A stretch of DNA of 35,611 bases, from the NCBI GenBank assembly GCA_964410725.1, contig CAYPID010000024.1, positions 1 to 35,611 on the forward strand. Reading direction: 5' to 3'. Numbering within the stretch: position 1 is the first letter of the stretch; each line of letters starts with the position of its first letter. A model generated the notes under the pieces. It ran no database searches, was not told the origin of the DNA, and was given only the letters and a program-made list of their open reading frames with translations. A program made the position numbers and the translations under genes. This DNA comes from CALAZP01 sp964410725 (GTDB taxonomy: Bacteria > Bacteroidota > Bacteroidia > Chitinophagales > Saprospiraceae). Shown here in pieces: positions 26,929 to 34,447 of this stretch.

Positions 26929-27837
26929 ATGAAAAATAAAACTATAGGAATTATCAGTTGGGTCGCCCTTTTAGGGCTTCCCATTTTTCTAAAAGCTCAA
27001 AATCAATCAGTCCCTTCGATTTCTACGATGGAGATTTTTAATATAGAAGATCAAACTCGGCAGGTGGTTTTTGAGGAAAATGATCATTTTGAAGCACCCA
27101 ATTGGAGTCCTGATGGAACTTATCTTTTGTACAACAGCCATGGGCTGCTTTATACGTATGATTTGCAAACTGGTCAAAAGGAGCAACTTCTAACAGATTT
27201 TGCCAATAATATTAATAATGACCACGGAATATCAGCTGATGGGAATACCATCGTAATAAGTCACTCCCCAGAAGGGGAAGGTTCCAAGGTGTATACCCTG
27301 CCCGCTGAAGGAGGGATACCCACTTTGATCACTCCCTTACATCCTTCCTATTGGCATGGATGGAGCCCCGATGGTCAAACTTTAGCGTATGTAGCTATGC
27401 GAGATGGAGATTTTGATATCTATACAATTAACGTTCAAGGAGGAGAGGAGATTCGATTAACCCATGAGCCTGGCTTGGATGACGGACCGGACTATTCCCC
27501 CGATGGGAAGGTCATTTATTACAATTCATTTCAAACAGGTGTGATGGAGATTTGGCAAATGAATGCAGATGGTTCCGAAAAACTCCAATTAACAGATGAT
27601 CGATATTCCAATTGGTTTCCACACCCTTCCCCTGACGGGCAATGGATTGTTTATATCGCCTACGAAGAGGACCAACAGGGAAATCATCCACCTATGAAAA
27701 GTGTGCTATTAAGGTTAATGGACCTAAAAACAAAGGAGATTCAAACCCTTTGTCGTTTTACAGGAGGCCAGGGTACTATTAACGTTCCTTCCTGGTCGCC
27801 CGATAGTAAAAAATTTGCTTTTGTCTCCTATCAATAA
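26929..27837 (+). CDS. Exported TolB-like (PD40) beta-propeller protein
   Basis: This 302-residue protein has a signal peptide (about 1-23, ending FLKAQ). WD40-like PD40 repeats follow, each carrying a SPDG-type turn: APNWSPDGTYLLY, HGWSPDGQTLAYV, GPDYSPDGKVIYY, HPSPDGQWIVYI and VPSWSPDSKKFAFV. That gives a six-bladed TolB-like propeller. Its start is only 6 bp after the large Asp-box gene, so the two are very likely translated from one mRNA and may act together in the periplasm. No enzymatic domain follows the propeller, unlike in dipeptidyl peptidases, so binding or scaffolding is the likely role (inference). The stop lies 7 bp from the convergent ABC ATPase stop. Confidence 0.88.
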   Translation: MKNKTIGIISWVALLGLPIFLKAQNQSVPSISTMEIFNIEDQTRQVVFEENDHFEAPNWSPDGTYLLYNSHGLLYTYDLQTGQKEQLLTDFANNINNDHGISADGNTIVISHSPEGEGSKVYTLPAEGGIPTLITPLHPSYWHGWSPDGQTLAYVAMRDGDFDIYTINVQGGEEIRLTHEPGLDDGPDYSPDGKVIYYNSFQTGVMEIWQMNADGSEKLQLTDDRYSNWFPHPSPDGQWIVYIAYEEDQQGNHPPMKSVLLRLMDLKTKEIQTLCRFTGGQGTINVPSWSPDSKKFAFVSYQ

Positions 27838-27844
27838 AGGAGGT

Positions 27845-28594
27845 TTAGTCAAACCAGCTGTATAATTCGGGAAGGGTGAGTTGTTGTTTTTGAGCACCTT
27901 TCAAATCTCTATCGATACTTCCGTGCTTCATTAGGAGCACGCGGTTTCCATATTCGATAACGCTTTTTAAATGGTGGGTAACCCATAGGGTGGTTAGATT
28001 ATTCTTTTCAATCAAAAGATTGGCAGTCCTCATTACTAATTCTGAGGATTTGGGGTCCAAAGCAGCCGTTGGTTCGTCTAAAAGTAGGAGCTGGGTATCA
28101 TCCATGGTGCTCATTAACAGCGATAAGGCTTGCCTTTGCCCTCCGGAAAGGTTGCCCATAGGTTGATGGATTTTGTTTTCTAGTCCCAAACCCAGTTCTT
28201 CAATTTTGGCCTGAGTGGCTTTTTCAAAAGACTTTACCAATCCAATCTTCATCTGCTTTGTTTGAGTGCGCAAAGCCGCTAACCTGAAATTTTCCAAGAC
28301 TGAAAGATGAGGAGCAGTTCCCGCATGTGGGTTTTGAAAAACTCTTGCTATATATTTACTTCTTTCATAGGCTTTAAGCGAGGTTACCTTTTGACCATTG
28401 ATATAAATATCTCCTTCATCGGGGAAAGTAGTCCCAGCTACTGTATTTAATAGCGTGGATTTACCGGAGCCATTCCCCCCAATTACCATACAAAAGGTAC
28501 CCTTTGGCAATTCAAGGTTCAATTGATATAAGGCTGGAACTGCATAAGGAGTCCCCGAATGGTAAGTTTTATGGATATTCGTAAGCTTTAGCAT
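27845..28594 (-). CDS. ABC transporter ATP-binding protein (TrpXYZ-like importer)
   Basis: This 249-residue ABC ATPase powers import through the adjacent permease. All motifs are intact: Walker A GGNGSGKST (about 37-45), Q-loop region RVFQNPHAGTAPHLS, signature LSGGQRQALSL, Walker B LLLLDEPTAALD and switch histidine WVTHH. The DPKSSELVMRTANLL segment after Walker B and the overall length fit the ATPases paired with PF04392-type binding proteins. Its start is 2 bp from the permease stop, indicating translational coupling. Confidence 0.92.
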   Translation of the reverse strand: MLKLTNIHKTYHSGTPYAVPALYQLNLELPKGTFCMVIGGNGSGKSTLLNTVAGTTFPDEGDIYINGQKVTSLKAYERSKYIARVFQNPHAGTAPHLSVLENFRLAALRTQTKQMKIGLVKSFEKATQAKIEELGLGLENKIHQPMGNLSGGQRQALSLLMSTMDDTQLLLLDEPTAALDPKSSELVMRTANLLIEKNNLTTLWVTHHLKSVIEYGNRVLLMKHGSIDRDLKGAQKQQLTLPELYSWFD

Positions 28595-28596
28595 GT

Positions 28597-29460
28597 TTAG
28601 GTTTTAGAAATTAACTTGGGGAATCCCACAATCGCTAAAACAAAGAGGGCAGTCATTAACTTCAATAAGTTTGGATTAATCCCTATGGAGATTGCCGCAG
28701 CTAAAAGAATTTGAAATGAAATAGCTCCAACTGCTACCCATATCAGTTGAATAAAGATAGGTTGATGCTTGAATAAATTTCCCAATGTACTTCCAATCAA
28801 TACTGAGCCCAATCCGGTAAGTACAATGCCGATCCCCATATTGATATCTGCAAATAATTGAAATTGTGCTACTAAAAATCCACTGAATGCGGTCAACGCA
28901 TTGGCTAGTGACAATCCAATGGTTTTCATCTTGGCGTTGTTGATTCCGAGGGATTCCGTCATGGTTTCACTATCCCCAGTTGCTCGCATGGCAATCCCAA
29001 AATCTGTTCGCAGTAGACTAAAAATCAAAAAAATTAGGAGGATGGCAACACCAAGGACTATTATAAATTGACTCATTAGGGGATTTTCCAGAAATGCCAA
29101 ACCATCAAATAAATGGTCAGTTTCGTTTAACGGGATATTAGAACGTCCAAGAATAGTTAGGTTTACCGAATAAAGGCCTGTCATTACCAAAATACCTGCT
29201 AGTAGCGCATCTACCCCCAATCGAGTATGAATCCATCCTGTGATACTCCCAGCTACGGCTCCAGCAATAAGGGTGAAGGGAATGATAGCCCACCAACTCC
29301 AACCACTAGCAAGCAAAATTGCTGTTACAGAAGCCCCTAAGGTATAACTGCCATCAGTAGTGATATCGGGAATTTTGAATATTCTCATGGTGATGAAAAT
29401 ACCCAAGCCCATTGCGGTGAGGCAAAGACCTAATACAATAGCAGAAGTGTAGAAAATCAT
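28597..29460 (-). CDS. ABC transporter permease (BPD_transp_2 family, TrpXYZ-like)
   Basis: This 287-residue protein has eight or nine hydrophobic spans and belongs to the branched-chain-type permeases. The opening MRIFKIPDITTDGSYTLGAS (about 25-44) and AMRATGDSETMTESLGIN (about 155-172) are characteristic of permeases encoded with PF04392-type binding proteins, often annotated as tryptophan/tyrosine transporters. The actual substrate is unproven. A single permease gene suggests a homodimer in the membrane. It is coupled to the ATPase but separated from the binding-protein gene by the protease gene upstream; the 68-bp gap to that gene shows no clear terminator. Confidence 0.9.
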   Translation of the reverse strand: MIFYTSAIVLGLCLTAMGLGIFITMRIFKIPDITTDGSYTLGASVTAILLASGWSWWAIIPFTLIAGAVAGSITGWIHTRLGVDALLAGILVMTGLYSVNLTILGRSNIPLNETDHLFDGLAFLENPLMSQFIIVLGVAILLIFLIFSLLRTDFGIAMRATGDSETMTESLGINNAKMKTIGLSLANALTAFSGFLVAQFQLFADINMGIGIVLTGLGSVLIGSTLGNLFKHQPIFIQLIWVAVGAISFQILLAAAISIGINPNLLKLMTALFVLAIVGFPKLISKT

Positions 29461-29528
29461 TATGGTGATTTACGAATAGAAAGAATAACGAATCTACCCT
29501 TTTTAAGTTTACCGAATGCGAATTCAAA

Positions 29529-31037
29529 TTATTGTACGACAAATTTTTGGGTTTGGATCCCTTGGCTGCTGACCAATCGTACGATGTAAATTCCCGGTGG
29601 AACATTTTGTAAGGTCAAAGACCTTTTGGCAATTCCGGTAGTTATTTCGTATTCGTTGAATAAGGTGGCTATTCTTCTGCCTTCCAAGGTATGAATAGAG
29701 GCGCCTATTCGCTCGCCTGCACGGGCAGAATATTCCAGGAAAAACTCCTCTTGCGGACGAATGGGGTTGGGATAAATTTTGAAATCTGTAGATTGGGTAT
29801 GATGCTTAGGTTGGTCCCAAGTCGTGAAAGGTAATGCTGGTGTTTCCTTGGCAGGTTCTTTGGCATTGGAACTAGATATGGAAGCACTGAAAGTGGCTCC
29901 AGGTTGGACGATGAAGCCCGGGCTTAAGGTAATTTGAGTGCCACTGATGTACGATATATTTGCCCCAGTTGAAATGGTAGCACTCGAAGTAATAGTATTG
30001 GTGGTGGCATAGGTCGCTGTGCCAGATTGTACGCTGTTGCTTTCTAATGATATTGGCGTAGTAACCGTAACCCCACATCCTTCGCTGGTCAATAATGACT
30101 CACGAGCTCCTCCCGGTTCAAATAGGACACGCATGCGAGATTTTTGACCTTCGGTAAAAAGGTTCATGCACACGTCGTCTGAGTAATCCATATAGTTTTG
30201 AAACATATCATATCCAGGAGAGGTGGGACATGAATCGCCACCAGGATAAGTACAAGGACTACCATTATAATTAGCTCCTCCAGCTACTGGAGTATCATTC
30301 ACACCATCATCCACCCCGCAACTGCCATCTCCCCAGATATGGTATAGATTTAACCAATGCCCCACTTCATGAGTGGCTGTTCTGCCTAGTGCAAAATTAG
30401 AGTACAAATTACCTATATTTCCAAAGGCCAGGTAATTGACCACAATTCCATCTGTAGATGCACTTCCACCGGGAAACTGAGCATAACCCAACAAACTGGG
30501 AATATCACATACCCAAATATTCAAATATTGGTCTCGGTCCCAAATATTTTTACCTCCTGTGGAATTATACTTCATATCCGAGTTATAACTAAATGAAGTT
30601 TTAGAGGTATAAGTTCTGGTGATTCCAGTGGTTGGGTTGCCATTAGGGTCGTAGGTCGCTAAACAAAATTCTATTCGAACATCGGCAGCAACTCCTAAAA
30701 AATCAGAGGGCGTGTTTACCGCATCTGCATTCATTCTTCTGAAATCCTCATTCAGAATGTCAATTTGACTTTGGATCTGCGCATCACTAATATTCTCCGC
30801 ACTATTATTGTAAAGCACATGAACCACAGTAGGGATAGTAATCACGGTTTCAGTACTTAAAGAAGGTTCTACCAAAACACTCCTGGTTAGCCGCTCCATC
30901 TGGTCCATTTTTTCCCGAAGGGATGGATCAGCACTCATCTGTTGGGCTAAAACGTCCATAGTGCCACAAGACCTTTGACTGAATGACCGGGTCGAGCAAA
31001 AGACTGTAAGACTGAGTAATAAAATTAGCTTCTTCAC
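29529..31037 (-). CDS. Secreted M43 (pappalysin/cytophagalysin-type) zinc metalloprotease with T9SS sorting domain
   Basis: This is a 502-residue exported protease. It has a signal peptide (about 1-20) and a short pro-region to about 60. The catalytic domain has the zinc motif HEVGHWLNLYH (His223, Glu224, His227, His233) and the M43 Met-turn NYMDYSDD (Met283), with the usual Cys pairs between them. A beta module (about 335-395, SGTQITLSPGFIVQPGATF then SASIS) resembles one in the Asp-box protein at 19618. The C-terminal 80 residues (FKIYPNPIRPQEEF, LEGRRIATL, VPPGIYIVRLV) are a T9SS type A sorting domain. It probably cleaves extracellular protein. Its position between the binding-protein and permease genes of an ABC importer is unusual. 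Confidence 0.93.
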   Translation of the reverse strand: MKKLILLLSLTVFCSTRSFSQRSCGTMDVLAQQMSADPSLREKMDQMERLTRSVLVEPSLSTETVITIPTVVHVLYNNSAENISDAQIQSQIDILNEDFRRMNADAVNTPSDFLGVAADVRIEFCLATYDPNGNPTTGITRTYTSKTSFSYNSDMKYNSTGGKNIWDRDQYLNIWVCDIPSLLGYAQFPGGSASTDGIVVNYLAFGNIGNLYSNFALGRTATHEVGHWLNLYHIWGDGSCGVDDGVNDTPVAGGANYNGSPCTYPGGDSCPTSPGYDMFQNYMDYSDDVCMNLFTEGQKSRMRVLFEPGGARESLLTSEGCGVTVTTPISLESNSVQSGTATYATTNTITSSATISTGANISYISGTQITLSPGFIVQPGATFSASISSSNAKEPAKETPALPFTTWDQPKHHTQSTDFKIYPNPIRPQEEFFLEYSARAGERIGASIHTLEGRRIATLFNEYEITTGIAKRSLTLQNVPPGIYIVRLVSSQGIQTQKFVVQ

Positions 31038-31066
31038 CAGAGTAGCCTTTTTAGATAACTTGATGG

Positions 31067-31074
31067 CAAAAATA
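31067..31074 (-). promoter_or_regulatory. Candidate -7 box for the M43 protease gene
   Basis: On the minus strand TATTTTTG matches TAnnTTTG exactly and ends 29 bases before the protease start. No -33 box at standard spacing is evident; the expected place falls inside the end of the binding-protein gene. It hints that the protease may be transcribed independently. Confidence 0.3.
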
Positions 31075-31079
31075 GCTTT

Positions 31080-32051
31080 TTATTCAATAGGGGAGAATGA
31101 ATCAGGAATTTTCAATCCCCATTTTTCTGCCATTTCGGCGTTATAAACGCTGATGCGGGTTTGTACCAATTCCCATTGAGGATCAATCGTAGATCCGTTC
31201 AGGATTTTTGTGGCAATAACGCCTGCTTGATAACCCCAAGCATATAGGTCGGGACCGTAAGCCGCAACAGCTCCTCGAGCAACCAAACCAGCCTCGCTTG
31301 TAAAAACAGGTACTCCAGCTGCTGTGCAGTCCGCAAAAATAGTTTCGAAACCTGCGAAAACTACATTGTCGGGATTGGCAAAAAATACATCAATTTCTTC
31401 TTTAAGAAGTGCCGCTGTGACCAATTTGAGTTCAGCTGAACTATTTACAGGTTTGGCTATCAAGATTACCCCCATTGCTTCTGATAATGCCTTAAGTCGG
31501 TTATAGGCATTAACGGATTGGGTTTCAGCTTGATTGTAAAGCAATCCTATTTTTAAGGGATCCTCTTCTTTGGGGACTAATTTTTGAATTAGTGCGAATG
31601 AGGTATCAATATAGCTGATGGTTTCAGCTACCCCAAACAAGTTTTCAGGGGCATTTCCGTTTTTATCTACAAGTTGCATTTTCTCAGGAGTAGGAGAGAC
31701 CATCATAACCACGGGAATATTCGTTTTTTGTTGGACCGCGGTTATAGTAGATAGGGAAGGGCAAGTAGCAATCAAATCTACTTCTTTTGAAATAGCGTAT
31801 TTGATAGATTGTATTAATGTGGGTAAATCACCTTGGGCATTTCGATACAAAATGGAAAGGGTTCCCTCATTTTCATCATAGCCATTATCTGACAGAGCTT
31901 TAAAAAATCCAATTCTGGCTTGCTCTATGGTATCGTCCTTGAATGCATCCATAAATGCCACCGTAGGTCGGGAATCGTCCTGAGTGCAAGCGTTAATAAT
32001 CAATAATAGAACCAATCCCCAAAAAGTGAATAAAAGATGTGTGTTTTTCAT
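31080..32051 (-). CDS. ABC transporter substrate-binding lipoprotein (PF04392-type, TrpX-like)
   Basis: This 323-residue solute-binding protein has a lipoprotein signal (lipobox LIINAC, Cys at about 22). The fold is the two-lobe periplasmic-binding type: FMDAFKDDTIEQARIGFFKA at the start, ATCPSLSTITAVQQKTNIPV and VVMMVSPTPE at the first lobe crossover, then VFTSEAGLVARGAVAAYGPD and LYAWGYQAGVIATKIL at the end. This pattern is typical of PF04392 binding proteins, which pair with the permease and ATPase located at 28597 and 27845. The ligand is unknown; some homologues are annotated for tryptophan/tyrosine. A structured leader with a terminator-like hairpin lies directly upstream and probably controls it. 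Confidence 0.92.
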   Translation of the reverse strand: MKNTHLLFTFWGLVLLLIINACTQDDSRPTVAFMDAFKDDTIEQARIGFFKALSDNGYDENEGTLSILYRNAQGDLPTLIQSIKYAISKEVDLIATCPSLSTITAVQQKTNIPVVMMVSPTPEKMQLVDKNGNAPENLFGVAETISYIDTSFALIQKLVPKEEDPLKIGLLYNQAETQSVNAYNRLKALSEAMGVILIAKPVNSSAELKLVTAALLKEEIDVFFANPDNVVFAGFETIFADCTAAGVPVFTSEAGLVARGAVAAYGPDLYAWGYQAGVIATKILNGSTIDPQWELVQTRISVYNAEMAEKWGLKIPDSFSPIE

Positions 32052-32063
32052 GCTGCAAAATAC

Positions 32064-32103
32064 AAAAGAAAAAGGTGATCCAATTTTACTTGGACCACCT
32101 TTT
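32064..32103 (-). terminator. Terminator/attenuator hairpin directly before the ABC binding-protein gene
   Basis: In the minus-strand RNA, AAAAGGTGGTCCAA (32103-32090) pairs with TTGGATCACCTTTT (32083-32070) over 14 bp around a 6-base loop, and TCTTTT extends the T tract. The only non-Watson-Crick pair is G-U on this strand and would be A-C on the other, which points to function on the minus strand. The U tract ends 12 bases before the ATG, so the hairpin sits in the leader and could stop transcription or hide the translation start. Confidence 0.68.
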
Positions 32104-32116
32104 CAGTTTTGGTTTG

Positions 32117-32150
32117 AGGTTGACACGTTCTCCCTTTGTGTTCACCTTTT
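32117..32150 (-). promoter_or_regulatory. Competing leader hairpin with antiterminator segment
   Basis: In the minus-strand RNA, AAAAGGTGA (32150-32142) is perfectly complementary over 9 bases to the 3' arm of the downstream terminator (32078-32070). Part of the same segment can instead pair in a local hairpin (32147-32138 with 32126-32117, 10 positions with two central mismatches and an 11-base loop). The leader therefore has two mutually exclusive folds. Confidence 0.5.
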
Positions 32151-32177
32151 GTTTAATAACACTTCAAAGTAAAGCAT
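32142..32177 (-). other. Possible 11-codon leader peptide ORF
   Basis: ATG at 32177 opens MLYFEVLLNKR and stops at TGA inside the antiterminator segment. There is no ribosome-binding signal to judge by, and an ORF this small can be accidental. Its stop position relative to the two leader hairpins is what makes it worth recording. Confidence 0.25.
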
Positions 32178-32325
32178 CTGGTATTATTATTCCAAGAAAA
32201 ATAGGTAACAGATTGATTTGTTATCTACTTTGGTAATACACTTACGCAAATCTGACGTATTAAAATTTTTACAAATATATTTTTAAGAAAAAAAGAAGAG
32301 GAGTAATAAGAAGAGGAGGAAAATT

Positions 32326-32403
32326 TGGTGGGTCGTGGCAGATTCGAACTGCCGACCTCATGCCTGTCAAGCATGCGTTCTAAACCAACTGAACTAACGA
32401 CCC
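32326..32403 (-). tRNA. tRNA-Val (anticodon GAC), CCA encoded
   Basis: The acceptor stem GGGTCGT pairs with ACGACCC, followed by discriminator A (32329) and an encoded CCA (32328-32326). The anticodon stem is CATGC/GCATG, with loop TTGACAG placing GAC at 32368-32366. The T arm contains AGTTCGAATCT. The loop reads GAC (Val) and not GTC (Asp), although the tRNA body resembles Bacteroidota tRNA-Asp genes. Confidence 0.93.
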
Positions 32404-32415
32404 TAGTGCGGATTG

Positions 32416-32451
32416 CAAATGTACTAAAAATATATTTTCAGGTCAGCAAAA
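32416..32451 (-). promoter_or_regulatory. Bacteroidota-type promoter of tRNA-Val
   Basis: On the minus strand TACATTTG (32423-32416, perfect TAnnTTTG) ends 12 bases before the mature tRNA, and TTTTG (32451-32447) lies 23 bases further upstream. The spacing is at the long end of the known range. It sits just beyond the end of the response-regulator gene. Confidence 0.55.
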
Positions 32452-33183
32452 TTAATCAACTGCTTTATTGAGAATTGTAGCTACTTCATTTTTGTAGCTT
32501 CTACCTATTGGCAATTCTTTTCCATTAATTTCCACGTGATTCAATGTAAATGCTTCAATTTTTGCAATCGAAATAAGGAACGAGCGGTGAATTCTCAAGA
32601 ATTGATCCTCTGGGAGTTTTTCTTCCAGATAACTGATTTTTTGTTTGGTAATAATTCGTTTTCCTGGAATGTGAATGAGGATATAGTCCTTCAAACTTTC
32701 AATATAAAAAATGTCCTCCAAGATAACTTTGACCATCTTTTTATCGGCTTTGACGTAGATGAATTTCATTTCTGAAAAAGGAGTTCCATCTTCTTCTTGG
32801 ATTTCAAAGCCTGGTAAAGGCTTCCACTGCAATTGCTGATATGCTTTTCCTAAAGCTCTCAAAAATCTGCTAAAGGAAATGGGTTTTAATAAGTAATCTA
32901 CCGCATCCAGCTCAAAAGCATCTTGGGCATAATCTCTATAAGCAGTTGTGAAAATTATTTTAGGTCGATCGGCTACAGATTGAATCAGTTCCAGGCCGTT
33001 TAACTTGGGCATGTTTATATCGAGGAAAATCAAATCAACCTTTTGTTTTTGGAGTAATTCAAAAGCCTTTACTGGGTTGCTGAATTTTCCCACAATCTCT
33101 ATTCCCTCCACCTTGTTAATGTAGGATTCAATAATGTCCAGAGCTAATGGTTCGTCATCAACTAACAGGCATTGGAGATTCAT
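32452..33183 (-). CDS. LytTR-family response regulator
   Basis: This 243-residue protein has an N-terminal receiver domain with phosphoacceptor Asp55 in LIFLDINMPK, the acidic pair Asp9/Asp10, TTAYRDYA and the conserved lysine in YLLKP (Lys100). The C-terminal LytTR DNA-binding domain occupies about residues 135-240 (IFYIESLKDYILIH, FLRIHRSFLISIAKIEAF, LPIGRSYKNEV). It acts as a cytoplasmic transcription regulator controlled by the sensor kinase encoded just upstream. The two genes overlap by 26 bases, so they form one translationally coupled operon. Targets are not evident from this window. Confidence 0.94.
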   Translation of the reverse strand: MNLQCLLVDDEPLALDIIESYINKVEGIEIVGKFSNPVKAFELLQKQKVDLIFLDINMPKLNGLELIQSVADRPKIIFTTAYRDYAQDAFELDAVDYLLKPISFSRFLRALGKAYQQLQWKPLPGFEIQEEDGTPFSEMKFIYVKADKKMVKVILEDIFYIESLKDYILIHIPGKRIITKQKISYLEEKLPEDQFLRIHRSFLISIAKIEAFTLNHVEINGKELPIGRSYKNEVATILNKAVD

Positions 33184-34288
33184 AATCGAAAATCTTTTGT
33201 GGTTGAGTTGGAATACCTTCTTCAGTCAAATTTGGCTCTAATTCAATTTTTAGAATAACCAAATAGGTATCTTCTTCATCGAAGATTTGTAATTGGTATT
33301 TATCCTTAAACAGCAACTCTAACCTTCTACTTGCATTTTTTAATCCAATCCCTCTTTCTATTTTGGGCGCTCCATTGAGCAAGGGTTTACCATTTTCTAC
33401 TTTTAAAACCAATTTTTGATTTTTTACGGATAGATCAATGCTGATAAAGCCATCTTCCAAATCATTCCCAATGCCATGTTTGAAGGCATTTTCGACAAAC
33501 GGTAACAATAGTAAGGGAGGTATGTTTTTATTAATCAGATCCCCACTGGCCGTAAAACTAATTTCTAACCGGTTTCCATACCTGAGTTTTTCCAATCCTA
33601 TATAGTTTCTCAAATGCTTAATCTCTTTGATCAAAGAAACTTGGCGCGCATTACACTCGTACAACATATAATCCAAGAGTTTGGACAATTTCAATACCAC
33701 CTCGCCTGCATTAGTGCTATTACTTAATGTCAAAGCATAAAGGTTATTTAAGGTATTGAATAAAAAGTGAGGATGAATTTGACTTTTGAGGAAGTTCAGT
33801 TCCGCATCTAATTTTTGTTTGTGGAGCGCCTCTGCTATTCTTTCGTTTCTGTAATTTCGTTTCAAAAGTTTAATCACGGTAGCAGCAAAAACTACTGTGT
33901 AAACGTTGAGCATGCTTTTGGCAGCTTTTCCAAAATGATAGAGTGGAAAGCTGTCGTAATCGTAGTCAGGTAAATAGGTAGGTACATACCAAAGGTGTAA
34001 GACCCATCTGGCTAAATACCCGAAGGCCAATCCGCTGATGGCAAATAAAAAACCAAAAGCTAAGTATTGATTTTTATATAGTAACTGTGGGATCAATAGA
34101 TAAAGCGTAAAGTATGTAGCCAGCATTTTAATGGGCATCGCAGTAAGAATTTCCATAAACCCCCTTTCGTAACTTTCGTAGAAACTGCCGTAAAGGATGC
34201 TGAAAAAGGTTAAATAGACCAGCCAAAATAAGACATGGGTCGCCAGCCTTTGTTTGGGTTCTAATAATTTTTCTAATTGAGGCCCCAT
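33158..34288 (-). CDS. LytS-like membrane sensor histidine kinase (His_kinase family)
   Basis: This 376-residue kinase has four predicted membrane spans (about 17-35, 49-68, 74-100 and 122-142) and little extracytoplasmic sequence. A short coiled coil and the His_kinase domain follow. The phosphoacceptor is in QIHPHFLFNTLNNLYALTLS (His172). The ATP-binding domain carries FVENAFKHGI (N box) and GIGLKNASRRL (G box). The partner is the LytTR regulator that overlaps its 3' end. The signal sensed is unknown; such pairs in Bacteroidota often have no dedicated sensor domain. The ATG at 34286-34288 fits the family start. Confidence 0.94.
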   Translation of the reverse strand: MGPQLEKLLEPKQRLATHVLFWLVYLTFFSILYGSFYESYERGFMEILTAMPIKMLATYFTLYLLIPQLLYKNQYLAFGFLFAISGLAFGYLARWVLHLWYVPTYLPDYDYDSFPLYHFGKAAKSMLNVYTVVFAATVIKLLKRNYRNERIAEALHKQKLDAELNFLKSQIHPHFLFNTLNNLYALTLSNSTNAGEVVLKLSKLLDYMLYECNARQVSLIKEIKHLRNYIGLEKLRYGNRLEISFTASGDLINKNIPPLLLLPFVENAFKHGIGNDLEDGFISIDLSVKNQKLVLKVENGKPLLNGAPKIERGIGLKNASRRLELLFKDKYQLQIFDEEDTYLVILKIELEPNLTEEGIPTQPQKIFDYESPMPVS

Positions 34289-34447
34289 TTAATTTAGGTT
34301 TTGCATTTAAATATACTGTGTTGATTTAAAAGTTTCTCTGATTTTGGACAGATAGCGGTGATTTTTCAAGATAAGGCTTAATAAATACGGTAAACTAACT
34401 TTTTTGAGTTGTTTTGGTGTAAAAAATACACTTTCGTCTATTGTTTG

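Noticed and set aside
27842..27856. Small hairpin at the convergent end of the TolB-like and ABC ATPase genes
   Set aside because: The stem is only about five base pairs with no U tract, too weak to call a terminator.
32329..32403. Reading the minus-strand tRNA as tRNA-Asp
   Set aside because: The plus-strand text shows gtc, but the gene is on the minus strand, where the 7-base loop TTGACAG gives anticodon GAC, which is valine.
34412..34447. Firm promoter call for the candidate small RNA
   Set aside because: The -7 box has an extra base (TATTGTTTG) relative to TAnnTTTG, so it is mentioned only as a possibility.
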